The notes under the pieces: model-generated | Databases searched by the model: none | The model's input: only the letters and a program-made list of their open reading frames with translations | What the model was told of the DNA's origin: nothing | DNA from: Lonsdalea iberica | GTDB lineage: Bacteria > Pseudomonadota > Gammaproteobacteria > Enterobacterales > Enterobacteriaceae | Reading direction: 5' to 3' | NCBI RefSeq assembly: GCF_002111585.1 | Contig: NZ_LUTP01000005.1 | Location: 1 to 64,000 of the forward strand | Length of the DNA stretch: 64,000 bases | Position numbers and translations under genes: made by a program | Shown here: positions 47,147 through 57,049 of the stretch, in pieces | Position numbering within the stretch: the stretch's first letter is position 1 | How the letters are laid out: each line of letters begins with the position of its first letter

Positions 47147-48472
47147 ATGACAAAGACATACAGTATTGTGATTGTAGGCGGCGGTTCAACCTGGACACCG
47201 GGTTTACTGAAGGCACTGTGCAAGCGACAGAACTCGTTTCCCCTCAGACGGGTGGTGATGTACGACATCAACGCCGAACGTCAGGCGGTCATTGGTGACT
47301 TTGCGCGGCTGCTATTCAGCGAAGAGTACCCGGCGCTGGATTTCTCCTACACAACGGACGTCGAAGAGGCGTTTCAGGATGTCGATTTCGTCTTCTGCCA
47401 GATGCGTACCGGCGGTTATGCCATGCGTGAGAAAGACGAAAAGATCCCGCTGTCCTTAGGCGTGATCGGTCAGGAAACCTGTGGGCCGGGAGGATTCGCC
47501 TACGGCATGCGTTCCATCGGCGACATGATTGCGCTGGTGGAACAGGTGCGGGTGCGTTCACCGCAGGCCTGGATTCTGAACTATACCAATCCGGCGGCTA
47601 TTGTCGCCGACGCGCTGCGCGTCAAATTCCCGGATGACAAACGCATTCTCAATATCTGCGACCAGCCGGTCAATCTGCTGCGTTCTTATGCCCGCATTCT
47701 CAGCCGCGACGTCAATGAGTTCGAACCGGTCTACTTCGGCTTGAACCACTTTGGCTGGTTTACGCATTTGTACGATCGCGAAGGAGAGGACCTGCTGCCG
47801 CAGTTAAAAGAGATCATCCTTAATCAGGGCTTCAAACCGGCGGATGCGGAGCAGCGCGACGCTTCGTGGCTGGAAACCTACGCGGCGGTGGCCGATATGC
47901 TGCGGGACTTTCCTGACTATCTGCCCAACACCTACCTGCAATATTACCTCTACCCGGATTACAAGCTTGGCAAGCTGGACCCGAACTTCACCCGCGCCAA
48001 CGAGGTGATGGCGGGAAGGGAAAAGCGCGTGTTCGAAACGTGTCGCCATGCGGTCGCGGCGGGAACGACTAAAGATGCTAGCGTGGTACACAACGACGCG
48101 CACGGAGACATGATTGTCGAGGTCGCCGAATCCATCGCCTACAACCAGCATCGTATCTTTGTGGTTATCGTGGAAAACAACGGTCTGGTGAACAATCTGG
48201 ACGACAGCGCGATGGTGGAAGTGGCGGCAACGCTCGGCATCAATGGCCCGCGGCCTTATGGCGTCGGCACTATTCCCACCTTCTATAAAGGGATGATCGA
48301 GCAGCAGTTCGCCTATGAACGCCTGACGATTGAGGCGTGGTTTGAGGGGTCTTACACCAAGGCTTTGCAGGCGTTGACGCTGAATCGGCTGGTCGTGGAT
48401 GCGAAAAAGGCACGCAAGGTACTGGATGCGCTGATCGAGGCAAACCAAGGGTATTGGCCGGCGTTAAGCTGA
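47147..48472 (+). CDS. GH4 6-phospho-alpha-glucosidase (GlvA/AglB-like)
   Basis: A 441-aa family 4 glycosidase that uses NAD and a divalent metal to hydrolyse 6-phospho-glucosides by a redox-elimination mechanism. The NAD-binding loop VGGGSTWTPG is at about residues 9-18; NICDQPVNL provides the metal-binding Cys and FGLNHFGW the metal-binding His. QMRTGGYAMREKDEKIPL and GQETCGPGG match the 6-phospho-alpha-glucosidase branch. The start at 47147 (after GGGGA) is preferred because upstream codons overlap the permease gene. It should cleave the sugar phosphate imported by the adjacent EIICB. Alpha specificity is inferred from the motif and the permease type. Confidence 0.92.
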   Translation: MTKTYSIVIVGGGSTWTPGLLKALCKRQNSFPLRRVVMYDINAERQAVIGDFARLLFSEEYPALDFSYTTDVEEAFQDVDFVFCQMRTGGYAMREKDEKIPLSLGVIGQETCGPGGFAYGMRSIGDMIALVEQVRVRSPQAWILNYTNPAAIVADALRVKFPDDKRILNICDQPVNLLRSYARILSRDVNEFEPVYFGLNHFGWFTHLYDREGEDLLPQLKEIILNQGFKPADAEQRDASWLETYAAVADMLRDFPDYLPNTYLQYYLYPDYKLGKLDPNFTRANEVMAGREKRVFETCRHAVAAGTTKDASVVHNDAHGDMIVEVAESIAYNQHRIFVVIVENNGLVNNLDDSAMVEVAATLGINGPRPYGVGTIPTFYKGMIEQQFAYERLTIEAWFEGSYTKALQALTLNRLVVDAKKARKVLDALIEANQGYWPALS

Positions 48473-48484
48473 TTGTGCAAGCGA

Positions 48485-49243
48485 CTAAGAGGGTGACGGC
48501 GTGAATAAAGGACGCAGCGGCGCGTCGAGGGTAAAGGCATAGCGCCGCTGATTGTAATAAACGTTGGAGAGCTCAAAGGGCCGCTCGTCAGCGAAAAAAG
48601 CGACGACGCTTGCGCGCAGCACGGGTTCGTCACGAGCCAACCCGAGCGCTTCCAGCACATCGACGGAGGGGAGCTCGGCGAAAATCTGCTTATGGCTGCC
48701 GACGGCATCGTAGCCTTTGGATTTAAGGTAGGCGTACTTAGACTGATTCAGATCATGCTCGCTTAGGTCGGGGAACAGTGACTGAATCATCCAGGATTGT
48801 TCATACACAAACGGCGTGCCGTCAATCAACCGCAGGCGCACCATGTAATGCACCCGCGTCTCCGGCTCTATGCGCAGGGCATGAGCCACCTCGGCGGTGG
48901 CGGTTTGTTGAGAAAAATGGAGCAATCGGTTGACGATCTTGCGCTGCGTGCTGTTGGCGACTTCGCTGGAGGTCAGATGCTGGTCCAGCGGCAACTGCAC
49001 TTTTACCTGGGTATCCGGCTGGGCGACGAAGGTGCCTCGTCCGCGAAAACGTTCGACCAACCCCTGTCGCACCAGGTAGTCGACGGCTTTGCGCGCCGTC
49101 ATGCGTGAAACCTGATACTGCTGACACATTTCCGCTTCGGTGGGGAGCGGGTCGCCGGGTTTCAGCGTGTTGTCATGGATCTGACGGGTCAGGATCTGCT
49201 CGATTTGCAGATAAAAAGGAACAAAGGAATGTTTATCAATCAT
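48485..49243 (-). CDS. GntR-family (HutC/UTRA) transcriptional regulator
   Basis: A 252-aa regulator: N-terminal winged helix (residues about 8-75; PLPTEAEMCQQYQVSRMTAR and LVRQGLVERFRGRGTFVA) and C-terminal UTRA effector domain (about 95-240; VHYMVRLRLIDGTPFVYEQSW). Members of this group repress PTS and glycosidase operons and are released by sugar 6-phosphates. It lies convergent to the GH4 gene with 12 bases between stops. A TATACAA half-site similar to the operator before the PTS gene is found upstream of its own start. The ribosome-binding site is GAGGGAAG. Confidence 0.92.
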   Translation of the reverse strand: MIDKHSFVPFYLQIEQILTRQIHDNTLKPGDPLPTEAEMCQQYQVSRMTARKAVDYLVRQGLVERFRGRGTFVAQPDTQVKVQLPLDQHLTSSEVANSTQRKIVNRLLHFSQQTATAEVAHALRIEPETRVHYMVRLRLIDGTPFVYEQSWMIQSLFPDLSEHDLNQSKYAYLKSKGYDAVGSHKQIFAELPSVDVLEALGLARDEPVLRASVVAFFADERPFELSNVYYNQRRYAFTLDAPLRPLFTPSPS

Positions 49244-49296
49244 CTTTATTCTTCCCTCCCGTTCGTTTCAGCAGCGTTGATAGTATAGGGGGATAG

Positions 49297-49308
49297 TTAT
49301 CTATACAA
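49297..49308. promoter_or_regulatory. Operator-like site upstream of the GntR gene
   Basis: TTATCTATACAA differs at two positions from the palindrome TTGTATATACAA before the PTS gene. It lies about 55 bases upstream of the GntR start, fitting autoregulation; a further GTACAAG half-site follows at about 49321. Confidence 0.4.
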
Positions 49309-49486
49309 GTTTTGGCTTTTTTCGTACAAGTCCACGATATACAGCAGGAAACCGTGATTGGTATTCGGGCATGATGCTTCTAAAATGGGCGTGTAAAGAG
49401 GCCAATTTCTCCGATGTGGTTGTCAGCGTTGCTTTCCTGAATGGTGTCATTCCTTAGACAGCCTCATGCGGCGGCGATATTCCACG

Positions 49487-49546
49487 GCCGAGAGATGCCT
49501 TCGCTCGGTGTGAATACCTTGCTGCGTGATTTCCGCATCTCTCGGC
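49487..49546. repeat. Perfect 12-bp inverted repeat before the LysR gene
   Basis: GCCGAGAGATGC (49487-49498) and GCATCTCTCGGC (49535-49546) are exact reverse complements, 36 bases apart, ending 29 bases before the LysR start in the otherwise gene-free 332-base gap between the two regulators. It could be a paired binding site for an autoregulator or a leader stem. Confidence 0.6.
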
Positions 49547-49575
49547 GCTTAGGCTAACCCATCAATCGAAAAACA

Positions 49576-50574
49576 GTGTCTGACGCGAGTCAAACGGCCG
49601 CGGTTTTCACCCGATCTCAACTTTTAGGAACTACGAAAATCGATATCAAACAACTCATCTACCTGTGCAATCTGGAAAAGGCACGCCACTTTGGCCATGC
49701 GGCCGAAGCCAGTTTTGTAAGCCAGCCTACGCTCTCCATGCGACTTAAAAATTTGGAGCGAGAACTGGGTTTGTCGCTCATCAACCGCGGTAATAACTTC
49801 AATGGTTTCACCGCGGAAGGCGAACGCGTGCTGACCTGGGCGCGCGAAATGGTGACGGTCTACCAAGGGCTGAAACTGGAAGTCGATGCTCTGAAACGCG
49901 GCACGAGCGGGCTGGTGCGCCTCGGCGCTGTCCCGCAGTGCGGTATCGCGGTGTCGCAACTGCTGGCCGATGTGCGTCAGGTCTATCCAGAATTGGCATT
50001 TCAGGTGTCGCTGTTCAGCGCGGACCGACTATTGGAGGCGCTGCAAGCGCATAACGTGGACGTCGGGATCGGCTTTTTCGAACCCGCGATGCTCGAGGCG
50101 CCGCGTTTCCAGGTGAGTCCGCTGGGCGCGCCGCAGATGGCCTTGCTGTTCAATCCGCGGCATTTCCCTTCGCTACAGGGCGATACGCCGCTTTCGCTGG
50201 CCGACGTCGCCGAACTGCCGCTGTGCCTGACGGACACCGAACGCTATTTGCGGGGATACTTGGATTCGCTCTGGCAGGATGCAGAGTTGACGCCGAATGT
50301 GGTGGTGGAAAGCGACTCGGTGTTGCAACTCATTCAAAGCGTATTCGTCGGTCTGGGGTGCGGCATTGTGCCTCAGGGCAGCTTGCTGCCGGAAATGACG
50401 CCGCAGCTGGCGTGGCGCGACCTGACGTTGCCATTGATGCCGCGTACGACGGCCATAGTGATTTCCGAACAGGGGCGTGCAACGGCGTTGGCTCAACATT
50501 TTTTCAACGTGGCGACAGCGTGGTTAGTACGGCAAAAAAACGGTTGCGAAGACAAAGCGAGAGTCGACGTGTAA
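49576..50574 (+). CDS. LysR-family transcriptional regulator
   Basis: A 332-aa LysR-type regulator. The winged helix (residues about 22-82; FGHAAEASFVSQPTLSMRLKN then LERELGLSLINRG) is followed by an effector domain with VRLGAVPQCGIAVSQLL and VGLGCGIVPQGSL. The start is uncertain: the GTG at 49576 adds about 20 residues before the conserved KIDIKQLIYL and has no clear ribosome-binding site. It is convergent with fabI and could regulate the YdeP-like oxidoreductase or genes elsewhere; the effector is unknown. It is at the right border of the accessory insertion between rnb and fabI. Confidence 0.85.
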   Translation: MSDASQTAAVFTRSQLLGTTKIDIKQLIYLCNLEKARHFGHAAEASFVSQPTLSMRLKNLERELGLSLINRGNNFNGFTAEGERVLTWAREMVTVYQGLKLEVDALKRGTSGLVRLGAVPQCGIAVSQLLADVRQVYPELAFQVSLFSADRLLEALQAHNVDVGIGFFEPAMLEAPRFQVSPLGAPQMALLFNPRHFPSLQGDTPLSLADVAELPLCLTDTERYLRGYLDSLWQDAELTPNVVVESDSVLQLIQSVFVGLGCGIVPQGSLLPEMTPQLAWRDLTLPLMPRTTAIVISEQGRATALAQHFFNVATAWLVRQKNGCEDKARVDV

Positions 50575-50590
50575 GGCTTGGGAGGGGGGA

Positions 50591-50619
50591 GAAAACAAGC
50601 GAGCCCGAAGGCTCGCTTG
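50591..50619 (-). terminator. Terminator of fabI
   Basis: On the minus strand CAAGCGAGCC (50619-50610), loop TTCG, GGCTCGCTTG (50605-50596) followed by TTTTC. It starts 10 bases after the fabI stop; a strong Rho-independent terminator. Confidence 0.85.
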
Positions 50620-50628
50620 CCGGAGGGA

Positions 50629-51417
50629 TTAATCCAGCTCCAGCTCGTTCATCGCAGCGATGTTGAAACCGCCATCGACGTGCAGGACTTCACCGGAGAT
50701 CCCGGCAGCCAGGTCGGAGCACAAGAAAGCGGCTGAATTGCCGACATCTTCAATGGTCACAACGCGGCGGATCGGCGTGACGGCTTCGCAGTGAGACAGC
50801 ATCTTCTTGAAGTTTTTGATGCCGGATGCCGCCAGAGTACGGATCGGACCTGCGGAGATCGCGTTCACGCGCACGCCCTGAGCGCCCATGGCGTTCGCCA
50901 TGTAACGCACGTTGGCTTCCAGAGACGCCTTCGCCAGACCCATCACGTTGTAGTTCGGGATGGCGCGCTCCGCGCCCAGGTAGGACAGGGTCACCAGCGC
51001 GGAATTCGGGTTCAGCATCTTGCGGCAGGCTTTCGCCATCGCCACAAAGCTGTAAGAGCTGATGTCGTGGGAGATAGAGAATCCTTCGCGCGTAACGGCA
51101 TCGACATAGTCGCCGTCCAGCTGGTCGCCCGGTGCGAAGGCGATGGAGTGCACGAAACCATCGAAGTTCGGCCACACTTTCGCCAATTCGGTGAACAGCG
51201 CTTCGATGCTGGCATCTTCCGCAACGTCACATGGCAGAACGATGTTGGAACCGAGCTCGCTGGCAAAACCTTCTACGCGAGACTTCAGTTTGTCGTTCTG
51301 ATAAGTGAACGCCAGTTCGGCGCCTTCGCGTTGCATCGCCTGAGCGATACCGAATGCGATGGAGCGGTTACTGGCAACGCCCGTTACCAGAATGCGCTTA
51401 CCATTAAGAAAACCCAT
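50629..51417 (-). CDS. fabI: Enoyl-ACP reductase FabI, with Ala at position 93
   Basis: A 262-aa NADH-dependent enoyl-acyl-carrier-protein reductase, the last step of each fatty-acid elongation cycle and the target of triclosan and diazaborines. Catalytic Tyr146, Tyr156 and Lys163 are at the E. coli positions, as are Met159 and Phe203. The segment at 91-97 reads SIAFAPG, so residue 93 is Ala where E. coli has Gly; Gly93 substitutions in E. coli give diazaborine or triclosan resistance. The rest is highly conserved. It is separated from rnb by the accessory island and followed by the sap operon on the same strand after about 150 bases. Confidence 0.97.
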   Translation of the reverse strand: MGFLNGKRILVTGVASNRSIAFGIAQAMQREGAELAFTYQNDKLKSRVEGFASELGSNIVLPCDVAEDASIEALFTELAKVWPNFDGFVHSIAFAPGDQLDGDYVDAVTREGFSISHDISSYSFVAMAKACRKMLNPNSALVTLSYLGAERAIPNYNVMGLAKASLEANVRYMANAMGAQGVRVNAISAGPIRTLAASGIKNFKKMLSHCEAVTPIRRVVTIEDVGNSAAFLCSDLAAGISGEVLHVDGGFNIAAMNELELD

Positions 51418-51570
51418 AGCAGTATCCTTGTAATCATTATTGCTGCGATCGCCGTTAAAGAATTATTGGTTAATGGCGACCGGTGTGAATAAACCGGGCG
51501 ATTCTAGCATGAGTGATGCCATATGTAATACTTTGGTCATCACCGCGGTTTCCTGCCCGGACTGGGTAAA

Positions 51571-52386
51571 TCAAAGAACGCCGCCGTCGCTTCGCCAAGC
51601 GTCGGCGCTCAATGCTTCGCCGAAATGGCTGGCGATCAGGCGCTTGGTTAAATCGTGCAACGGCGCCGCCAAAACGTCCGCTGTACTGCCGCGTTCCACG
51701 ACTTCGCCGTTATGCATCACCAAAATCTTATCGCTGATATGCTTCATCATGCCCAGATGCTGAGTGACATAGATGTAGGAAATACCGTGTTTTTCCTGCA
51801 ACTCCAGCATCAGATTGATGATTTGCGAACGCATAGACATATCCAGCGATGCCAACGCTTCGTCAGCCACAATCACTTTCGGCTGCAAGATGAGCGCTCG
51901 CGCCAGCCCGACGCGCTGTTTCTGGCCCGGTGCCAGCGCGTGCGGATAATACGAGGCGTGGTCGGCGCGCAGGCCGACCTGACGCAGCGCCAGATAGACG
52001 GCTTTTTCACGCTCTTCCGGACTAAGCTTCGTATTCAGGCGCAGCGGTAGTTCCAGCAGCTGACCTATACGCTGACGTGGATTCAGCGCGTTGCCGGCGT
52101 CCTGAAAAATCATGCGAATACGCTGGCTGCGGTAGCCGTAATCGCCATATTCCAGCGGATGGTCGTCAATCACCAACTGACCTGAGGTCGGCGGAAGCAC
52201 GCCCGCCAGCATTTTCGCCAGGGTCGACTTCCCGGAACCGTTCTCGCCGATAATCGCCAGCGTTTGCCGCTCGCGCAGGGTAAAACTCACCGATTTGACC
52301 GCTTCGATGTGCTGCCGCCGAAACAGGCCGGTGCGATAGCGGAACGTTTTGGTGAGATTGCGGGCTTCGAGCAAAGTCTCCACCAT
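51571..52386 (-). CDS. sapF: Peptide/putrescine ABC transporter ATP-binding protein SapF
   Basis: A 271-aa ABC ATPase, last gene of sapABCDF. Walker A is GENGSGKST, Walker B VIVADEAL, and the signature loop LAPGQKQR in place of LSGGQ is the same as in E. coli SapF. The start at 52386 shares one base with the sapD stop (TGATG), so translation is coupled; the longer frame to 52506 would overlap sapD. Sap systems confer resistance to antimicrobial peptides in pathogens, and E. coli SapBCDF has been reported to export putrescine. Confidence 0.96.
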   Translation of the reverse strand: MVETLLEARNLTKTFRYRTGLFRRQHIEAVKSVSFTLRERQTLAIIGENGSGKSTLAKMLAGVLPPTSGQLVIDDHPLEYGDYGYRSQRIRMIFQDAGNALNPRQRIGQLLELPLRLNTKLSPEEREKAVYLALRQVGLRADHASYYPHALAPGQKQRVGLARALILQPKVIVADEALASLDMSMRSQIINLMLELQEKHGISYIYVTQHLGMMKHISDKILVMHNGEVVERGSTADVLAAPLHDLTKRLIASHFGEALSADAWRSDGGVL

Positions 52387-53378
52387 CAGGATTCCTCCAT
52401 ATTGAGCGGGAAGTGGCAGGCATACCAATGGTTTTTCGATACGATCAGTGGCGGCGTGATCATGCATTCGCGCTGCGAATAAGGACAACGCGGACCGAGA
52501 CGACACCCGACCGGAAGATGCTCCAGAGATGGGATCGCGCCGGGCAGCGTATTCAGGCGGCTCTTGTGGGGAAGCGCGCGGCCGAAGTCCGGCATCGCGC
52601 GGATCAACGCCTGAGTGTAGGGATGGTACGGGGTGCTGATGAGTTCGCTACTCTGCGCGCTTTCGACGGTCTGCCCGCAGTACAGCACGTTGATGCGATT
52701 AGCCCATTTACTCATCGTCTGCAGGTCATGGCTGATCAGCAGGATCGTCGTGTTGTTGTTTTGGTTAAGCCGCGACAGTAGGCGGAATATCTGCGCTTGC
52801 GTGGTGGCTTCCATCGCGTTGGTTGGCTCATCGGCGATCAGTAGCCGGGGCTGATTGGCCAGCGCGATGGCGATCATGACTTTCTGGCACTCCCCCTCGG
52901 TCAGCTCATAAGGGTAGCTGCTCATGATGTCCTTGTGGTCCTTAATCCCCACGCGGTGCAGCAGCGCGACGGCGCGACGTTTACGCCAGTTGAAGCGCTG
53001 CCACCAGCGTCCCTTGTAGGTCCAGCCGGGAATAGACTGAACCAGCTGACGCCCGATTTTAGCCGACGGGTCAAGACATGACTGCGGCTCCTGGAAGATC
53101 ATCGACAGATTATGTCCCACCAGTTTGCGGCGTTGCCTGGGCGTGAGCTTGAGCATGTCGATATTGTCAAAGCGGAAACGGTCGGCGGTCACGCGCCAGT
53201 TGTCTTTGGTGATGCCGCAGATCGCTTTGGCGATCAGGCTTTTCCCCGACCCGGATTCCCCTACCAGACCGCGGATTTCGCCTTCGCTGAGGCTGATGCT
53301 GACGCGGTCGACGGCTTTGACCGGCCCTTCGGCGGTCATGAATTCGATGGTCAGATTACGAATGTCCAGTAATGGCAT
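52386..53378 (-). CDS. sapD: Peptide/putrescine ABC transporter ATP-binding protein SapD
   Basis: A 330-aa ABC ATPase of the Opp/Dpp type, the same length as E. coli SapD. Walker A is GESGSGKSL, Walker B LLIADEPT; the signature region reads LTEGECQK, a known deviation of this protein. The C-terminal oligopeptide-transporter extension ([15 protein letters not shown]) is present. In E. coli SapD also stimulates Trk potassium uptake. It follows sapC by 15 bases and overlaps sapF by one base. Confidence 0.96.
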   Translation of the reverse strand: MPLLDIRNLTIEFMTAEGPVKAVDRVSISLSEGEIRGLVGESGSGKSLIAKAICGITKDNWRVTADRFRFDNIDMLKLTPRQRRKLVGHNLSMIFQEPQSCLDPSAKIGRQLVQSIPGWTYKGRWWQRFNWRKRRAVALLHRVGIKDHKDIMSSYPYELTEGECQKVMIAIALANQPRLLIADEPTNAMEATTQAQIFRLLSRLNQNNNTTILLISHDLQTMSKWANRINVLYCGQTVESAQSSELISTPYHPYTQALIRAMPDFGRALPHKSRLNTLPGAIPSLEHLPVGCRLGPRCPYSQRECMITPPLIVSKNHWYACHFPLNMEES

Positions 53379-53393
53379 ACCTTTTTTCCACCA

Positions 53394-54284
53394 CTATTCG
53401 GTTTGTGCCAGCAGAGAACGGCGCAGGCCATCCCCCAGCAGGTTGACGATCAGCACGCTCAGGGTAATTGCGCCCCCGGGCAACATGACGGTCCAGGGCG
53501 CGGCGTAGACGAGCTCCAGCGAACTTCCCAACAGCGTTCCCCACTCGGTCGTCGGCAACTGCGCGCCCAGATTGAGAAAGCCCAGCGCGGCGATATCCAA
53601 GATGGCGACCGACAAGGCGCGGGTGAATTCGCTGACCAGCAACGGCAAGATATTGGGCAGCACGGCATACCAGATGATATAGCGCGTGGATGCGCCATCC
53701 AGACGCGAGGCGATGACGTACTCTTTTTCCAGCTCGTCATGCACGGCGGTGTATATGGTGCGCACCATCCTCGGCAACAGCGCCAGCCACACGGCGAGCA
53801 TGGCGTGTTCAAGCTTCGGGCCGATAAAGGCGATGACCACAATCGCCAGCAGCAGAGAGGGGATGGACAACAAAGTATCCAGAATATGGTTCAGGACGGC
53901 GGAGCGCAGCCCATGGGTCACCCCCGCCATCAGACCGACCAGAATGCCGAACAACGCCGCACCCAGCGTGACCAGCAGCGCGGAGCCAATGGTCGGGGCC
54001 GTGCCGCTCAGCAGTCGGCTGAGCAGATCGCGGCCTAAATCGTCCGTTCCCAAAAAGAAGGAGACTTCACCATAATGCGACCATGACGGCGGTAACAGCT
54101 GATAGCCGAGGAACTGCTGGTCTACGGCATAAGGGGCGAGGGTGTTGCCGAACAGACACAGCGCGATCAGCATCAGAAAGCCGTAAAACCCAATCATGGC
54201 CAGGTGATCCTGTTTAAACATGGTCCAAGTATCACGCCAGCGGCTGGGCTGATGCTTTTCGCGGTAAATGTTATCGGAGAGCAT
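53394..54284 (-). CDS. sapC: Peptide/putrescine ABC transporter permease SapC
   Basis: A 296-aa inner-membrane permease with about six membrane spans and the cytoplasmic EAA-type loop ([20 protein letters not shown]) that contacts the ATPases. Same length as E. coli SapC. Its start overlaps the end of sapB by 14 bases, typical of a translationally coupled operon. Confidence 0.95.
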   Translation of the reverse strand: MLSDNIYREKHQPSRWRDTWTMFKQDHLAMIGFYGFLMLIALCLFGNTLAPYAVDQQFLGYQLLPPSWSHYGEVSFFLGTDDLGRDLLSRLLSGTAPTIGSALLVTLGAALFGILVGLMAGVTHGLRSAVLNHILDTLLSIPSLLLAIVVIAFIGPKLEHAMLAVWLALLPRMVRTIYTAVHDELEKEYVIASRLDGASTRYIIWYAVLPNILPLLVSEFTRALSVAILDIAALGFLNLGAQLPTTEWGTLLGSSLELVYAAPWTVMLPGGAITLSVLIVNLLGDGLRRSLLAQTE

Positions 54285-55236
54285 ACCATTCCTTGTGTTT
54301 CAATGGGTTGGCCATCGCCCCCCAGATATCCGACAGCACGCCGATAGAGGAAACCATCATCCCGATCACCACGACGCCCCCCGAGATCGCCGCATAGTCC
54401 TGCTGGCGAATCGCGTTCACCAGCCAGCGTCCCGCGCCCGGCCAGCTAAACACCACTTCGGTAATCATCGCCAGCGTCAGCATGGCGGAGAACTGCAAAC
54501 CCAGCTTGGGAATGATGGGCGGCAATGCGTTATGCAACAAATGACGGCGAATGATGGTGGTGCGCGACAGACCCCGCGTGTAGGCCGCCTTGATGTAGCT
54601 TTTGCCGATGATTTCGGTAGTGCTGATCCGCATCAATCGGAACACTTCCGTCGTCGGGGCGACGGACAGCACCGTCACGGGCAGAATCAGGTGGCGGACG
54701 GCGCTCATCATCATCTCGTCCCGGTAGGGAGACTTCGCCAGCCAGGCGTCTATCAACGAAAATCCGGTGACGCGCGGCACCTGATAGAGCAAGTCAAAGC
54801 GACCGGAGACCGGCAGCCAGCCCAGATGCAGCGAAAAGAACAGCGTCATCAATAGCGCCAGCCAGTAAACCGGCAGCGAGAACCCCAGCAGCGCCAGCCC
54901 GCTCAAAATCTTGTCCTGCGTTTTGTTTTGCAGGATACCTGCGGTAATCCCCAGCACGATACCGATGACCAGCGCGAGCGAAAAGGCCAGCACGCACAGC
55001 TCTATCGTGGCGGGCAGCACCTCTTTCAGCTGTTCGCTGACCGGTTGTCCGTTGATACTGGATAGCCCGAGGTTCCACTGGAACAGCCCGACGATGTAAA
55101 AGCGGTAGGCGTCAAACAGCGCCACGCCGCGCAGCGGGGCGTGGGGGGTGAAATAGAGCAGGCTGAAGCCGACCAGCGTCAGCAGAAATAGCGTCACCAC
55201 CAGCAATAACAGGCGGCGCAAGGCATAGATAATCAC
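54271..55236 (-). CDS. sapB: Peptide/putrescine ABC transporter permease SapB
   Basis: A 321-aa inner-membrane permease, same length as E. coli SapB, with the conserved [20 protein letters not shown] start and an EAA loop near [16 protein letters not shown]. The start is GTG at 55236 and overlaps the sapA stop by four bases (GTGA). It pairs with SapC to form the membrane channel. Confidence 0.95.
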   Translation of the reverse strand: MIIYALRRLLLLVVTLFLLTLVGFSLLYFTPHAPLRGVALFDAYRFYIVGLFQWNLGLSSINGQPVSEQLKEVLPATIELCVLAFSLALVIGIVLGITAGILQNKTQDKILSGLALLGFSLPVYWLALLMTLFFSLHLGWLPVSGRFDLLYQVPRVTGFSLIDAWLAKSPYRDEMMMSAVRHLILPVTVLSVAPTTEVFRLMRISTTEIIGKSYIKAAYTRGLSRTTIIRRHLLHNALPPIIPKLGLQFSAMLTLAMITEVVFSWPGAGRWLVNAIRQQDYAAISGGVVVIGMMVSSIGVLSDIWGAMANPLKHKEWYALR

Positions 55237-56921
55237 GGCGCGACTCCTTCCATCGGCGGCGGTTCCGGCGGTGCAGACTGCGGCGCTTCGCTTTCGCGGT
55301 AGACCCCGGCGAAAGAGGTATTGCCGAAGGGGCTGAGCACCAATCCTTTCATATCATAACGATAGGCCTGCATGCGTAGCGAGGAGGCCAGCGGAAGCAC
55401 GGGCAGCTGATCCGCCAGAATCTGGTGCGCCTGCTGGTAGTAATCGATGCGTCTGGAGAGCTGTTGCGATGAAAGCGCGTCCTGCAACACCTGATCGAAT
55501 CCGCTATCGCACCAGTGGGCATAGTTGGTTTGTGACCGGATGGCGGCGCAGCTGAGCAGGGGGCGGAACACGCTGTCCGGATCGTTGCTGTCCGTGGCCC
55601 AGCCAGCGAGGGTTAGATCGTGATTCATTTCCATCAGGCGCGCTTCCTGAAAGCGGCCTTCGACTGGTATCAGCGTCACTTCGACGCCCACCTGGGCCAG
55701 GTCGGCCTGAATCAGTTCCGCTGTTTTCACCGGACTGGGGTTGTAGGACTGTGATGTGCTAGGTACCCACAGTTGGAGGTGCAAATGATTCACCCCCAGT
55801 TCCTGAAGCATCCGACGGGATTTCTCCGGATTGTACGCGGTGATCTGCGCTTCGCTGTTATAAGCCCATGACGCGCGCGGCAAAATGGACGCGGCGGTTT
55901 CCGCCGTGCCGTAATAAATCGACTGCATCAGCCGGTCGTTGTTGATTGCCAGCGCCAGAGCATGGCGGACGCGCGGGTCGTCCAGCGGGGGCTTACGCAC
56001 GTTGAACGCCAGATAAGCGACGTTCATGCCCGGACGTAACGACAGACGCAGACGAGGGTCGTTACGCAGGATGCTGAGCTGACTGGCGGCCGGATAGGCC
56101 AGGACGTCACACTCGCCGGTCAGCAGCTTGGACAGCCGCCCGGTGCCGCCCGCGCCAAGGTCGAACACGACCTGTTCCATGCGCGGCTGGCCGCGCCAGT
56201 AGTCGCTATTGCGCCGCAGACGCACAAACTGTCCGTAGCGATACTCGTTTAGCATGTAAGGGCCGGTGCCGACCGGCTGGCGGTCGATCTGCTCCTTTTT
56301 ATCCTGCTTTTGCAACTGCTTGGCATATTCGGCCGACAGGATCGGCGCGTAGTGTGTCGCCAGGTGCCACAGGAACGAAGCGTCCGGTTTGTTAAGACGG
56401 ATCTCGATGGTGTAGTCGCCGATTTTGCGAATACTCTGCACCGTATCGGCAAACTGCAGGCTGTCGAAATAGGGGTATTCGCCGCCGTTGATGTCATGGA
56501 ACGGGTGATGGATATCCAGCATCCGCTGGAAGCTGAAGAGCACGTCGTCCGCGTTCATGGCGCGGGTGGGCGTGAACCACGCGGTGTGTTGAAACGGTAC
56601 ATCGTGGCGCAATGTGAAGCGGTACGTCGCGCCGCTGTCCAACACTTCCCAACGCTGGGCCAGCTCAGGCACTAGTCGATAGGTGTAAGGGTCCACGCCG
56701 AGCAGGCGGTCGTACAGCTGTGCGGCGAGCGTATCCACCATCACGCCGCTGCGCGCCATCTGGGGGTTGAATGTCGTCAGTTCGTCGTTGACGCAATACA
56801 CGAAGCCGCTGCTGCGGATATCTTCCGGCGGCGTCGGGCTTGGCGTGGGCGGCAACGGTGCTGCCAGCGCGGAACCTGTTAACCAGGCCAACGCTAGCGC
56901 AAGAGTATATTTTCCAGACAT
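55233..56921 (-). CDS. sapA: Periplasmic peptide-binding protein SapA
   Basis: A 562-aa family-5 solute-binding protein that captures antimicrobial peptides or heme in Sap systems. A signal peptide covers about residues 1-21 ([16 protein letters not shown]); then a short Pro-rich spacer ([14 protein letters not shown]) absent from E. coli SapA (547 aa). The body ([49 protein letters not shown]) is highly similar. I start at the ATG at 56921, which opens the signal peptide, although the ribosome-binding site is poor; the longer frame begins at a TTG at 56996. First gene of the sap operon. Confidence 0.94.
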   Translation of the reverse strand: MSGKYTLALALAWLTGSALAAPLPPTPSPTPPEDIRSSGFVYCVNDELTTFNPQMARSGVMVDTLAAQLYDRLLGVDPYTYRLVPELAQRWEVLDSGATYRFTLRHDVPFQHTAWFTPTRAMNADDVLFSFQRMLDIHHPFHDINGGEYPYFDSLQFADTVQSIRKIGDYTIEIRLNKPDASFLWHLATHYAPILSAEYAKQLQKQDKKEQIDRQPVGTGPYMLNEYRYGQFVRLRRNSDYWRGQPRMEQVVFDLGAGGTGRLSKLLTGECDVLAYPAASQLSILRNDPRLRLSLRPGMNVAYLAFNVRKPPLDDPRVRHALALAINNDRLMQSIYYGTAETAASILPRASWAYNSEAQITAYNPEKSRRMLQELGVNHLHLQLWVPSTSQSYNPSPVKTAELIQADLAQVGVEVTLIPVEGRFQEARLMEMNHDLTLAGWATDSNDPDSVFRPLLSCAAIRSQTNYAHWCDSGFDQVLQDALSSQQLSRRIDYYQQAHQILADQLPVLPLASSLRMQAYRYDMKGLVLSPFGNTSFAGVYRESEAPQSAPPEPPPMEGVAP

Positions 56922-57049
56922 ACGGGAGTTTTCAGGCAATATGCGATAGACAGAGTGTAACGCACTCTGCGTCTCGTCCCAATTTCTTGTCGCCAACCGT
57001 CGCCTTTTTCACCATCGCGCGCTCGCCTTTTCCATCGGCAGGTCGGGAT

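Noticed and set aside
56922-56996. Longer SapA start at a TTG codon
   Set aside because: It would place 25 non-conserved residues before a good signal peptide.
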